Assembly: GCF_003144115.1 (NCBI RefSeq)
Contig: NW_020312010.1
Location: 194,428 to 258,427 of the forward strand
Source of the DNA: Tilletiopsis washingtonensis
Lineage: Eukaryota > Basidiomycota > Exobasidiomycetes > Entylomatales
Direction: 5' to 3'
Length of the DNA stretch: 64,000 bases
Shown here: one piece after another, positions 1 to 11,405 of the stretch
Layout of the letters: each line of letters begins with the position of its first letter
Position numbering within the stretch: position 1 is the stretch's first letter
Translations under genes and position numbers: made by a program
The notes under the pieces: generated by a model
Databases searched by the model: none
What the model was told of the DNA's origin: nothing
Seen by the model: the letters and a program-made list of their open reading frames with translations, nothing else

Positions 1-324
1 CCCCGCTTCCTGTCGCTGCAAGCAGCCCGAAAGCATCTCTCTTCACTCTGCATTCGTTGACCTCACTCTCTTGACTCCTGAGGCGCGCTCTGCTGGCAAG
101 GGAGATTGAGCATCGAAAGCGCCCCCGGGGAGCGGCGAGATGGGAGCTAGCTCAGCGTGTAGGGTCGCGCCGTGCCGATCAATCCTCATCCGCACGGCCT
201 CAGAACTCCCACACAGAGCATTGGGCAGGCCGCGCGTTGCCTTCAACAAAGAAAGAAGCAGCGAGTTCATTGCGCGGCACCTCGCCGCGACGGACGGAGG
301 AGGAACAGGTACAGGCCGCCTGCT
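1..324. other. 3' flank of the peroxiredoxin gene, no gene seen
   Basis: Short overlapping frames exist on both strands, but none has a recognisable motif or splice structure. The stretch probably holds the 3' UTR of the leftward peroxiredoxin gene and possibly the edge of a neighbour outside the window. Confidence 0.5.
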
Positions 325-1674
325 TTAGTTGCCCTCCTGCTCCTTGCTCAGCTGTGCAAAGCGCAGGTAGGGCTTTGCCGTCTCGTAGCCCTGCGGGAAG
401 AGCTTGTCTGCCTCCTCCTGCTTGACGGGCGGCGCAATGATGACGCGGTCGCCCTTCTGCCAGTTGACGGGCGTGGTGATCTTGCCGTTGAGGCGCGCCG
501 AGAGCTGCAGCGAGTCGAGGACGCGCAGAATCTCGTCGAAGTTGCGCCCCACGCTGGCGGGGTAGGTGATCATGGCGACAATCTTCTTTGCCGGGTTGAT
601 GAAGAAGACGCTGCGCACCGTGAGCGGCAGGCCCTTGTTGTCGACGTTGGTCTCGTCGAGCGAGTCGAGCATGTCGTACAGCGTCGCAATCTCGCGCTTC
701 TCGTCGCCAATGATGGGGAACTGCACCTCGGCCGAAGAGACATCCTTGATGTCCTGAATCCAGCGGTCGTGCGAGTCGATGGAGTTGGCGGACAGACCTG
801 AGGGGAGTCAAGAGAGGGCCGTAAGCCAACGAGGAAAGCAGAGGATGGGGGGAGTAAGTCGCATCACAGCGACAGGAAGAGCAATGGCAAACAGCGTCGA
901 GCGCCACAGTGGCGCGCAAGCTACACATGGCTCCCCTCTGGGCTGCAAGCTTTGAGGCCCCCAGAGGCTCGCCGCAACATGTCCCTCGAGCATCCGAGCC
1001 CTCTCTCGCGCACGCTACGGAAGCGTTGGCAGTTGGCAGCACCTTGCCCGCTCGACCCAATCTGCTGGCCCATCCCATCGCCAGCGCGTAGAGCAGTGAG
1101 CCGCACCGCGCCGTAGCTAAGCCTAATCCAGGCTTGCTGCTCTCTCCCTGCGTCTTTCAAAGAACAGCTGAGCCCCCCCACTCATATTCCTTCTGTTCGC
1201 AATCCTCTCACTTTGCGCGCCTCGGCGGCCACACACACACAATCACAGTGCGCGAGCATGACCCAAGACACAAAACTCACCAATCACCTTGACGCCACGC
1301 TTGTCGAACTGCGCCTTCTGCTTGGCCACCTCGCCGAGCTCCGTGGTGCAGACGGGCGTGCTGTGTGGAGCGGAAGGAGGAGAAAGGCGTGAGCTGAGCT
1401 TCTGTGTGAGAGAGGGAGAGGTGTGTGGCGAGCCGAGGTAGCACTGCAGCGGGTCGCCACCGAGATGCGCCTGCCATCACCCGACCTTGCACGCCTCTCC
1501 AACCCTGTCCGCCCCTCTCTCGCCACGAAGCAGCACACACACGCACAAGTCATCGGGGTGCGAGAAGAGAATGCCAAACGAGTCGCCGAGCCACTGGTGG
1601 AAGTCGATGGCGCCGTGCGTCGTCTCGGCCTGGAAGTTGGGCGCCGTGGAGCCGAGGCGGAGGGCGGCGGGCAT
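325..1674 (-). CDS. 1-Cys peroxiredoxin (Prx6 family)
   Basis: A thiol peroxidase that reduces hydrogen peroxide and organic or lipid hydroperoxides through one peroxidatic cysteine. Three exons (1674-1547, 1360-1281, 797-325) give 226 residues. The motif FTPVCTTE places the peroxidatic Cys at residue 47, and it is the only cysteine in the protein, which defines the 1-Cys class because there is no resolving Cys. The C-terminal region (PVNWQKGDRVIIAPP) is typical of Prx6 proteins. The start is the ATG opening MPAALRLGSTAPNF. There is no clear mitochondrial presequence, unlike yeast Prx1, so a cytosolic enzyme is inferred. The gene is divergent from the HAD phosphatase at 2202. Confidence 0.93.
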
Positions 1675-2201
1675 GCTGGGCTGTATGAGAGGGGTGGGGT
1701 GAAGGGGTGATGGTGGTGTGGCAGGGAGAAGGTGAGAGGTGCGGAGGGCCGTGGAAGATGCGCAGACGCGCGCTCACGCCGCACGGACGCCGCGCGCCGC
1801 GCTCGCTGAGCTTCTCCAGCCGCACTCGGACATAACTGCCGCCGTTCAGGTCAGCGGCGCCGCTCTGCGGGCGTGCTGCCTCTTGGCGCGGCGCCGCTCG
1901 GTCGGTGGCCGTCGGCGTGGAGCGAGCTGGAAGAAGCATCGCAGGCAGCGCGGCGCGTGCGGATGGCGTGCTCGCCGCGCGCCGTGGCGCCACCTCTCGG
2001 GAGTCGGAGAGCGCCGCGGGGCCGTGCGAGGCATCACGTGGGCTCGCCATGAGCTGCTCCCACGCAGGTCCGACCTCCGCGGGATCATCCGCGCTGCGCG
2101 CGCCTTCGAGATTTCTGGCAACGTTGCTTCTGGCTGTCGAGGCTCGTGCGACACAACTCTACGGAGCGAAGCCTGTCTCTTCTCCACCACACGCCCAAGC
2201 A
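1675..2201. promoter_or_regulatory. Divergent intergenic region, peroxiredoxin / HAD phosphatase
   Basis: About 530 bp between two divergent start codons. It probably holds both promoters. I recognise no specific binding site and no convincing extra gene. Confidence 0.5.
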
Positions 2202-3442
2202 ATGACCTCCACCGCTCCTTCGCCTCTGCCGCGCGTGCGCACCCAGCTCATCTGCAGTGACTTTGACGAGTCGTGCGTCTCTCCCCCCATGCCCGCCCCC
2301 CATCTTCTCGCTCCTGCTCAACCCACTCCTCGCAACCAGCCTGGCAGATGCCGACTCGGACCGCTGGGTGCACGAAGTGCTGGCGCCGGACCTGCGCCGC
2401 AACTTCGACCAGCCCAACGGCCCGCAGTTCACCGATCTGTGTGCCGAGCTGCTGCGCCAGCTGCATGCCCGCGGCATCACGCAGCAGCAGATTGAGGCGG
2501 CGCTGAGGAGCATGTACTTTGTGAGTTTGTTTGTGTTCGTGGCTGCTGTCAACTCAAGCGGCTTGCGAGAAATGCGGGTGGGCCGCGCGGTGACAGCGCC
2601 CCATTCGTCGTGCCGAATTGGCTTCGTTGACGAAAGCACCACAAATGCGATCAGCACCCGGCGATGGCGAGAGGAGTAAAGGCGACGGCAGAGAGCGCGA
2701 CGACACAGACGACGTGGTTCCTGCTGTCCAACGCCAACACCGTGTACATCGACACCATCCTAAAGGTACGTCTGGCCTCAGTGCTCGCTGCGGGACTTGG
2801 AACAATGGCTGTTGCCCCCGAGACGCACACGCTGAGCGACGCGCGCGTCTGTGGCCATCACAGGACCAGAACATCCATCAATACTTTCTCGAAATCGTCA
2901 CCAACCCCGCTCACTTCGAAGCTTCGGGCCTGCTCAACTTGCGACGACGAGTCGACCCTTCGGGTCCGCAGCACACGTGTGCCGTAGGCTGCAGTGCCAA
3001 CATGTGCAAGGGCGACGAGCTCGACGCCTTTCTCGCGCGGCACGGCGGCAGAGGCAACTTTGAGCGCGTCGTGTACATTGGCGACGGCGGCAACGACTAC
3101 TGTCCCGTGATGCGCATGCAGCAGGGCGATGTGGCGCTGGTGCGCACAAAGAGGGGCCTGCAGAGACGCATCGAGAAGGAGGGAGCGCCACAGGCGGGCA
3201 TTCGGTACTGGAGCGAGGCGTGGGAGGTGAGTTGAGTGTCTTTTTCCTCTCTTTCCAGTGTAGGCTGGCGCGCGGGAGCAACGAGACGAGAGGCGCGCAA
3301 CGTGCGAGGGGCCGCTCTTGCGCTGTGCTCAGCGCCTCGACTTCATGCCCTCTCGCTGACGCCCCGTTGTTCGCCCCATCTTCGCCAAAAGGTCGAATTC
3401 ATCCTCGCAGAACTGCGCGGCGAGGAGCTTCTGAGTTCTTGA
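2202..3442 (+). CDS. HAD-family phosphatase, PHOSPHO1/2-like
   Basis: A haloacid-dehalogenase phosphatase. In animals PHOSPHO1 acts on phosphocholine and phosphoethanolamine and PHOSPHO2 on pyridoxal phosphate; the substrate here is unknown. Five exons (2202-2272, 2340-2520, 2655-2765, 2864-3226, 3392-3442) give 258 residues. The catalytic motif SDFDESL provides nucleophile Asp20 and acid/base Asp22. Motif II is in FLLSNAN, the cap-to-core segment has CKGDELDAF, and the metal-binding motif IV is YIGDGGNDYCP, close to the PHOSPHO consensus. An intron splits the serine codon after DFDE. It is divergent from the peroxiredoxin gene. Family assignment is strong; substrate is not. Confidence 0.9.
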
Positions 3443-4394
3443 AAGCCTTCTTGGAGCTCTTGGGAGCTCGCCGGGCGCGCGCGTCGTTGCATGGGAACAC
3501 ACACCAGCTGGGGGGTTGATGCAAAGAAGCGCTATCTTTGCCGTGCATGCGCAACGGCGCCCCGCAGTTCTAGTCGTGTACGAATCAGTACGAAACATTC
3601 AAACGCACAGGATGAAGACATCAGGCGAAATCGGCAGTAAGGCGGGGGTGTTGGCGCTACGAAAGTGGGCCATGCTGCGAACGAGAGGTGTGCGAGCAAG
3701 CAACGTGGTGGCCAGGCCGTGAAGCACGCCGAAGAGGCCTTGAGCACGTGAAAAGGCTTGGAAGAAGAGGAGGGGGGGGGGAGGGAGATGGGGGCAAGAA
3801 ACTTATCAAAGGCACAGGCATGCCTGGCTGTCCCCCCGAGTTCCTTTCGACGCGTGCCCTTGACATTTAGGCATCGGAGTCTGGCTGGACAGGGTGGTAG
3901 AGTCTCAAACGTTCGTTTTACATCGCGCAAGAGCGCGATGACCCGCGGTCATTACTAACTCCCTCGTTCGACGCCTAAGAGGGCGTAGTATGCCGAACGA
4001 GTTCCCCCCCTTCCGTCCGCTGCGAGAGCCGCGAAAGGAGGGAGAATGGAGAGAAGACTCAGGCGGGAGCTCGATGGGGTCTGATCTAGGACGGCGCCTT
4101 TGCGATGACCCAAGAGGACGTGCCGGTAAAAGCAACGGCCCCTCGGCGCGCCCAAAAGAAGGGGGTTGGGGCGCATCGCCTTTTATGCTGTCCGTGAAGG
4201 GGGGAAGAGGAGAAAGGGGGCAGGGGGGAGGAGAGGAGTGAGGGGACCTCGCACGCTCGGCCCCCCGAGAAGGAGATCGAGCGCCCGTTGCAGGGATAGC
4301 AGCGGGGGCTGGGGGAGAAGTCCGTGGCGCCATCAAAACCGAAAACGCCGGCGGGGCGATAGAGGAGGCATCCCACTCCTCCGTCATCCGCAGC

Positions 4395-4395
<1 letters not shown>

Positions 4396-4438
<43 letters not shown>
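4396..4438. repeat. 43-nt poly-C homopolymer
   Basis: An uninterrupted run of 43 C in the region between two convergent genes. The length given in an assembly for such a tract is unreliable. Confidence 0.9.
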
Positions 4439-4591
4439 ATCGCGCCTCTCCTCCTTCCTTTCCTTGCGTTCTCCAGCAGCATGGCAAGTTCCAGCCCAGG
4501 CCCCTGCATTCACCTCGTGCCGGCTCACCAAGATTCAACCCATCATTCCACCCTCGCGCGGGCTCGAGAAAATCATGCCCTTATCTCATTG

Positions 4592-4609
4592 CCCCCCCCC
4601 CCCCCCCCC
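4592..4609. repeat. 18-nt poly-C homopolymer
   Basis: A run of 18 C just downstream of the NDUFB3 stop. On the transcribed strand it would put a poly-G run in the 3' UTR. Confidence 0.85.
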
Positions 4610-4618
4610 TGCCCCTCT

Positions 4619-4837
4619 CTAGATCTCCTTGCGTTGCTTGCGCGCATCCTCGACGAGCTTCTCGACGTTGGCGGGGTGTGCGAGCATGTCAAAGGCGAGA
4701 TAGACGGCAAAGGCGGCCGTGCCGAGGCCGAAGCCGGGCCAGAAGTTGCGCAGCTGGAAGCGCGAGGAAAAGACGGGATGCTTGCGCCACGCCTCGCGCG
4801 CCGCCCAGGGGTCGCGGTACAGCGAGGAACGCAGCAT
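4619..4837 (-). CDS. NADH:ubiquinone oxidoreductase subunit NDUFB3/B12-like
   Basis: An accessory subunit of mitochondrial complex I with a single membrane span. One exon gives 72 residues beginning MLRSSLYRDPWAAREAW. The family signature is the RDPWAxREAWRKHP block followed by FSSRFQLRNFWPGFG and a hydrophobic helix (GTAAFAVYLAFDML, about residues 38-52). The length is at the low end for the family. A small extra 5' exon is possible because a CAACAG acceptor-like sequence lies just before the ATG, but the conserved part is complete. The gene is divergent from FUN30. Confidence 0.8.
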   Translation of the reverse strand: MLRSSLYRDPWAAREAWRKHPVFSSRFQLRNFWPGFGLGTAAFAVYLAFDMLAHPANVEKLVEDARKQRKEI

Positions 4838-5557
4838 GGCGCTGTTGCGTTGCGTTGCAAAGCAGAAAGAAGGTCAGTGAGCGCGCCGCAAGGAGTGCGG
4901 TGAGGATGCACAAAGCAGCACACGCACGAGGCACGCATGGCGCAAACGACAGCGGAGGCGAGGCGAGCGGCTGTGCAGAGGGGGCAAACGAGACTGCAGG
5001 GAGAGGGCGACGCTGTCAGACGCGCTTGCGCAGGAGCGGGCACGCGCGCGCCCAAGAGTGGCAGACGCACGTATGCGAAGTGAGAGGGTTCGCCGGTGCG
5101 GCGCGAGCAGCAAGTGAGGGAGGCGAGCGGTGAGGAGGAGCAGGAGGCGCGAGGTGGAGAGGGTGGAGAGGCAGCAGCCGCTGGCGGCGACGTGCGCGGC
5201 GCCATCGAGCTGAGTTGGCTGGTGCATCGCCTCAGAGTCGCACGCGCGCCGGCGGCTTGTAGTGCGTGTAGTGGCGGACGTGTATGCGCACTACAACCTC
5301 GTCGTGTTGCTGTTCCCACGCGGTCTGGACGCGCCGCGCGCCGCCTGCCGCCTTCTCGCGTTCTGATGAGCAAGCCGCTGCTCCCTCTCCTCCTCCCTCT
5401 CCCTCGAGCTCGTGCCAGCCCGCGTCTCTCTGCCCGCGCGACGCCGGCTCCGCACGCCGCACACCCTGCACTCCACGCAGCCAGCGCATCTCTCTCTCAC
5501 TCATTGCTCTGGCCCCCCTAATCGTCCCTCTCCTCTCTCCTCACGGCCTCGCGTCGC
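4838..5557. promoter_or_regulatory. Divergent intergenic region, NDUFB3 / FUN30
   Basis: About 720 bp between divergent starts. The FUN30 side is a strongly CT-rich leader. No recognised site or additional gene. Confidence 0.5.
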
Positions 5558-8500
5558 ATGCCCCGCCTCCTCTTCTCCACCTCCAATCCCCACACTACCG
5601 CACTCCAGCAGCGCAGCAGCACCACTCCGCCGCACGCCACTCGCGACGTCTTGGCCGCCTTCTCCGCGCCTCTCGCGCTCTCGCCCTCGCCTTCGCCGCC
5701 CCTCGCCCTCGCGCCCTCCACCTCTGCCGCCAGCAGCAGCAGCAGCAGCAGCGCGGCATACACGGCCACGCCTCGCCAGCGCCGCATCCTGGCGCCCGAG
5801 TCGTCGCCTCGTCCGTCGCGCGCGCAGCTGCGGCGTGCCTACAGTGGCCGCGCACCCGGCCACGAGCTGCTGCCCGACTCTTCGCCCGTGCAGCAGCAGC
5901 AAGGCAAGAGTGCCTGCCTCGACGACAGCGGCCGCGCTGCCTCATCTGCCGTCGCAAGCGCCAGCTCGCGCCTCACGTGTGCGCTCGCGCAACAGCAGCC
6001 GCCGGAGCCACTGGCAGCGATGCCCGGCTATGCAAACGGCCTCGGCAAGGCGCCGGGACGCACAAAGTTCACGTCTGCGTCGCCGGAGAAGGAGCTCGCG
6101 CCGCCTCCGACTTGCCATTCCTCCTCCGATCCACTCTCTGCGCCCTTCTCCGCGGCCGCCATCAACTCTCGCAGTGCCTCGCAGCTGCCCAGCAGCAGTG
6201 CCGCCTCGGGTACTTCCGGCAGCAGCAGCAGCAGCTCCAGGATCGACCTCTCTGCGTACCGCTACAATGATGCGCGCAGCGGCAGCGCCTCGGGCACCAA
6301 GCGTCCGGCGCCGCTGCCGCGAGCGGAGCAGTTGAGGGAAAAGGCAGAGATGAGCGACTCGAGTGTCGAGCTGGTCGATGTCAAAGCTGCGCCGCCAAAG
6401 CCCAAGAAGCGCCGCTTTGTCATGGGTGGAGGCAAGGCTCGGAGAGGAGCATCAGACTCAGACTCGGACGATCCGATCGCCTCGCCGCATCCTGAGGCGC
6501 TGGCTTCGCCGGCCGCAGCCTCCGCCGTAGATCCAGAGGTGCGTAAGAAAGCCCAACGGCTCGTCAATGTCCTCGGGCGCTCCAGAGGCGAGTTCGACGC
6601 AGACGCAGTGGCCAAGTTGATGCAGACGGCCAAGCTGGACGTGGGCGAGACGCTGGAACTGCTCAAGCGCGACGGACAAAAGGCCGTGTGGCCGTACATG
6701 CCGAAGGAGAAGACACGCTCAAGTGCAAGCGGCACGGCAGAGTCGCAGTCGTCCCTCGAGGCTTCGGGAAGCACAAAGGCGAGCAGTACAGCGTCTGTGT
6801 CTGCCGCGTCGAGGGAGCAGCAGGGCAAGCAGGGCAAGCAGACGGTTTCGTACGTCTCGCTCACCTCGCCCTCGCCCTCGCCCGTCTTTGTGCATCGTGC
6901 GCACTCGCAGCAGCAGCAGCAGCAGCAGAACGGCTCTGCCTCCGGCTCCGTCGCTGCTGCTCGTACGGCCGTGGCGTCGCCGACATTCAAGATCGCCTCT
7001 CGTCTCGGCGTCGGTGCCGCCATCAGGGAGGCCTCGCGCACCGCTGCGCCCGCCTCTGCCCGTCCGCTGTCGCGACCTGCGCCACTGCAGCAGGGCAAGG
7101 CGATGCAGACAGTCAAGAAGGGACAGAGCAGTAGTCGCGCCGTCAGTATCTCGGACGACGAGGATGACGGACAGAGCGATGGCGGCTACGGCTCGGGCGA
7201 CCAGGCGAAACGCTCCAACAATGCGTTTGAATGGTTTGCGCAGGCCGAGAAAGGCGCGCTGATGGACACCATGGGTGAGTGTGGCCTGACGTTCGATCGG
7301 CTATATTGCGGGCGGCAAAAAGGCAGCAGCTGGCAGAAAGGCTGATGTGAGCCACCTCTTGCGCGCAGGCTGCGACGAGGAGATCGCAGAGAAGATCATT
7401 GCGCTGCGGCCGTTTCGCAACGTCGACGACGTGTACCGCAAGCTCGACGCGACGCCCAAGCTCAGTCGAAGGCTGTACGACAATTGCGAGTCGCTCATGG
7501 CTGTGCGTGCAATGCTTCCCTGCCTGCTCCTCCACCTCGCATGAGCGCCAAGCTGACGCCAGACTCTGCCAGTCGTATCGCGCAGTCGACAACGTGCTTG
7601 CCAAGTGCGAAAAGACGGGCGCCATGCTGCAGCGCGAGATTGGCAGTTGGGACACTGCCAATGGCGCAGCGGCACCGTCGAGCGGCTATCTGAGCAAGCA
7701 GCCGGAACATCTGAAGGAGGGCACGGTGCTCAAGGACTTCCAACTGTACGGCGTCAACTGGCTGAGGCTGCTGTGGAGCAAGAAGTTGGTGAGTGGTCGT
7801 GCGCGCGCTGTGGAAGCTAGGCTTCAGTCCGCTGATGCGACTGCGACAGGGCGGCATCCTCGCAGACGAGATGGTAAGCGGAACGCCGCTTGGAATGGCT
7901 GTCTGGGTCCAACGCCGCTCACTTCTGTCCAACAGGGCACCGGCAAGACGTGTCAAGTGATTGCCTTTCTCACGCACGAGCTCGCCCAGCCGGGCAAGCG
8001 GCGCACGCATCTCATCGTCGTGCCCTCGTCGGTGCTGGAGAACTGGGAGCGCGAGTTTGCGCAGTTTGCGCCGCACATTGCCCTCTACACGTACCGCGGC
8101 AACCAGAAGGAGCGCGCCGAGATGCGCGAGGAGCTGCGCGAGGACAAGGAGGCGGGCGAGGAGCGCGAGTATGAGGTGGTGCTCGCCAGCTACGACTCGG
8201 TCATCAGTGCGCAGGACTACACATTCTTCCGCAAGTTTGGCTGGGCGGTGAGTCGTCAACGAGGCGCAAGTGGGCCGCGAGCTTGCGCATTGACGTCTTT
8301 GCGCCAGGCAAGTGTCTTTGATGAAGGCCACGTGCTCAAGAACAAGAACTCGAGCAAGTACGGCAAGCTCATTCGCATCCGCACGCAATGGCGCCTGCTC
8401 CTCACGGGCACGCCGCTGCAGAACAATCTGGCGGAGCTCATGGTGCGGACGAGAAGGAGCATGGACTGCAGCAGACACTCACCCCTCTCCCCCCACGCCC

Positions 8501-9948
8501 CACAGTCGCTGCTCAACTTCATCCTCGAGGACTTCTTCGGCAGCGCGGCGGAGGATCTGGAGGGCATCTTCAAGGTGCGCGTGTCGGGAGCGGCGAGCAT
8601 AGCGATGGGGCGTTTTGCTGATGCCTCTGTGTCGCTCTGGGGCAGAACTCCTCCAAGCCGCAGAACATTCTCTCCACCGAGCGCATCGCACGTGCCAAGG
8701 GCATGCTCGGGCCGTTTGTGCTTCGGCGTCGCAAGGCCTTGGTGCTGCCCGACCTGCCGCCCAAGGTGGAGCGCGTCGAGATGTGCGACATGACTGCCAC
8801 GCAGCGCGAGCATTACTCGCGCATCTTTGCGCACACCAAGGCGATGCGAGAGGAGGCGCGTGCGGCCGCGGCGGCCGCCAAGGGCAAGGGCGCGCGAGGC
8901 AAGGCCGCCGTGCCCGAGACCAAGCCCGGCGGCTCCAGCCACGTGCTCATGGAGCTGCGCAAGGCGGCGAACCATCCGCTCAACTTTCGCACGTTCTACG
9001 ACGCCGCCAAGCTCGACAGGCTGGCGCGCGAGTACTGCAAGGACGACCCGGAGCGCAACCTCACGCACGTCAGGGAGGACTTTGAGATCAACTCGGACGC
9101 CGAGCTCAACCGCTCCATCGTCGCGGGCCTGCCTCGCCTGGTGAGTGGCCCCCGCTGGCACTGGGGGGAAGACGCGCCGTCCTTGCTGACCCGTGTGCGT
9201 GCACAGCGCGGTGGTCCCCTCGATCTGCCGCGCGAGCTGTGGCTCGACTCGTGCAAGATCGTGGCCATGAAGCGCATCATCGACGACGTGCGCGCAAAGG
9301 GCGAGCGAGCCGTCATCTTTTCGCAGTTCGTCACGATGCTCGACATCATCGTCGTGGCGCTCGAGCATCTGGGCATCAAGTATCGCGGCTTCACGGGCGA
9401 GACCAAGGTCGACGAACGGCAGAGCATCGTCGACGAGTTTACGAGCGACGAGACGATCGATGTCTTTCTGCTCTCGACGGGCGCCGGAGGAGTGGGCATC
9501 AACCTCACCGCGGCGAACCATGTCATCATCTATGACTCGGACGTGAGTTGTTGCGCCCGCGCGCCTGGGCTGTGCGAATGGCCACTGATGATCACGCTTT
9601 GCCTTGCAGTTCAATCCGCAGAACGACAAGCAGGCCGAAGACCGCTGCTACCGCATCGGCCAACGGCGGCCCGTCACTGTGACGCGTCTCGTGGCACGCG
9701 GCACAATCGACGTGCGTCTCCTTCCCCCCCCCTCCCCCTCCTTCCTTCTTTCGATGCTCACACCTCGCCCCGCCGCGCCACAGGAGCACATCATCCGACT
9801 AGGCGCCAAGAAGCTCTCGCTGGCCGAGCAGGTCGAAGGCGGCGGCCAGGCGAACGAGGATGAAGAGAGCAAGGCGCAGCAGGAAGACGCAGAGGGCAAG
9901 GTCAAGGAGCTGCGCGACGCCGTCATGCAGCGCATCTTCGAGGAGTAG
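5558..9948 (+). CDS. FUN30/SMARCAD1-type SNF2 chromatin remodelling ATPase
   Basis: A nuclear ATP-dependent nucleosome remodeller; in yeast Fun30 promotes heterochromatin silencing and DNA end resection. Eleven exons (5558-7274, 7369-7502, 7573-7788, 7850-7873, 7936-8247, 8308-8442, 8506-8574, 8646-9140, 9207-9542, 9610-9711, 9784-9948) give 1234 residues. The N-terminal ~320 residues are Ser/Gln/Pro-rich. A CUE-like helical segment lies near residues 327-375 (SRGEFDADAVAKLMQ). The ATPase starts near residue 670 (LKDFQLYGVNWL), with Walker A as DEMGTGKT, a DEGH box near residue 804, LLLTGTPLQNN, and the C-terminal helicase lobe with VIFSQF and QAEDRCYRIGQ. The start codon is the first ATG of the long first exon; a later Met (MPGYANGLG) is possible. 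Confidence 0.94.
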
Positions 9949-10160
9949 CAAACGCTGCCCCCAAGCCGGGTGCTGCGCAATGGGCATGCCCCTCTCCACC
10001 TCCCGCCAGCTGTCTCCCTCTCGCTCAAGCCAGCTTCCGTCTCTCGCCTCCCTCAACCCTCCGTCGAGATACATCAAGCCTCTCTCACTGCTCCCCTATC
10101 TATCCTCTCTCGCCCTCACTCGCACATCCCTCGCATCGTCTCCCTTCAATTCAAGCCTCT
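9949..10160. other. Convergent 3' regions of FUN30 and orphan gene
   Basis: About 210 bp of CT-rich sequence between two convergent stop codons. No gene seen. Confidence 0.5.
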
Positions 10161-10898
10161 TCATGCTGTGCTCTCTCGTGCGATGCATTTCGCCCCCGCC
10201 CCCCCCTCTCCTTCTCCTCGGCCGCTCACCAAAGCGGCACTCTCGGCCTCGTCAGGATCCCGCCGGCCTCTTCGCAGCTCTGTCCCATCGTTCATCAGCC
10301 TCTGCTCTGCGTCCTCCTCTGCGTCACTCACCGCAGCAAACGCCCTCAGCACCTCCTTCGCTTCCGCGTCATCCAGGCCCTTCCCTTTCTCCCCTTTCTC
10401 CTCGCTCGTGGCGGCAGGCACCATTCTCGTGGTGCAGCTGGCGCTGCGCAAGGGAAAGCGTGCACGAAAGGCAGCTGGCGCATGCAAGTATTCCAGAGGC
10501 AAGGCGTCTGACTCTGCGCAGCTGAAGGAGCCGGAGAGAGAGGAGAGGGGCAGGCAGGAGGAGTCGCATTCGCCTAGTCCTGAGAAGGGGTCAGCAGGGA
10601 AGCCTAAGAAAAGGGGGGGGGGGGACGTACGTGAGCCGCCATCTTCCAGCGCGGTGTACCAGGGCGTGGAGTGGGGACAGCGCAGCTCGAGGCGACGCTG
10701 AATGAGCTGCGGCTGGCAACGAGAGAGACGTAAGCCTGGGGCTCGACAGGAAGGGCCCTAGAGCGGCATTGAGGGCGGGTGAGGGGGCGGGCTCACTGCG
10801 TGGTGCGGCATCGCTAGGCCCTTGGTAGCGAGAGCGGCGCTGAGGAGGAGCAGAGAGAGCTGCGCGAGCAGCGTGAGGAGGTGCATGCTTGGAAGCAT
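10161..10898 (-). CDS. Orphan secreted or membrane-anchored protein
   Basis: I do not recognise this protein. The best model has two exons (10898-10797 and 10712-10161) and 208 residues. The N-terminus, from MLPSMHLL through about 20 hydrophobic residues, looks like a signal peptide or anchor. It is followed by PQLIQRRLELRCPHSTPWYT, several Cys, then a hydrophilic acidic and Gly-rich tail. A 12-nt poly-C run on the coding strand is read through in frame. Codon third positions favour G/C, which supports this strand over the competing plus-strand frame. The frame stays open upstream through a second hydrophobic segment (SPLLIALCIWWLFW); a weak splice from an ATG at 11238 would include it, giving a two-span protein. 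The start is therefore uncertain. Confidence 0.45.
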
Positions 10899-11405
10899 GA
10901 GGTAACAGGGCAGGGCGGTGGTGGTCGTGACGTAGGCGGAGCGGGGGGTGCGGGGAGCACGCGCGAAGCACTCTGCTTCGTCTCTGTCACAGCAAGAAGC
11001 CGCTCCCCAGAATAGCCACCATATGCACAGCGCAATGAGAAGCGGAGACGCCGACGACAGGAGCAAGGAGTCGAGTGCGCTCCTGGGGCGGTGCCTGCAT
11101 CTGCATGAAGCACCGCCAACGGCATCGGGGCCGAACGTTCTCACGCCTACGCGTGCCTGTCACGCTCACCTTGCCCTCTGGCCGCTTTCGCAGCGAGCAC
11201 ACTCGACGCTTCTAAGCACGACTCTGCTCGCACATCATCCCTCCTCAATGGCGGCGATGGGTCAGGCCAAAGTGGTGATAAGGAATCTATTCAGGGTGAC
11301 TAGTGTTCTCGTCCGACCATTTGCCAACAGCCGCTGCCTCCTCCTCGCAGCACGCCCTCTCTCCGCGCCCGACTCGCCTGCTGCCTGCCTCCGGAACCTC
11401 TCCCG
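10899..11405. other. Region upstream of orphan gene, downstream of AzgA
   Basis: It holds a stop-free stretch in frame with the orphan gene, including a hydrophobic segment at about 11035-11080, and otherwise UTR-like sequence. Whether the stretch is coding depends on an upstream exon I cannot confirm. Confidence 0.4.

Larger units (their letters stand above)
3443..4618. other. Convergent intergenic region with poly-C tract
   Basis: This lies between the 3' ends of the HAD phosphatase (+) and NDUFB3 (-). I see no gene: the open frames are low-complexity shadows. The stretch has a purine-rich top strand around 4000-4260, a 10-G run near 3772, a 43-nt run of C at 4396-4438 and an 18-nt run of C at 4592-4609. 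Confidence 0.6.

Noticed and set aside
8256-9629. 457-codon frame antisense to FUN30
   Set aside because: It covers several FUN30 exons and introns on the other strand and has no family similarity.
10604-10630. 27-nt GT...AG intron in the orphan gene at 10.2-10.9 kb
   Set aside because: Too short for a spliceosomal intron and lacks a branch site; its length is a multiple of three, so it is read through as coding.
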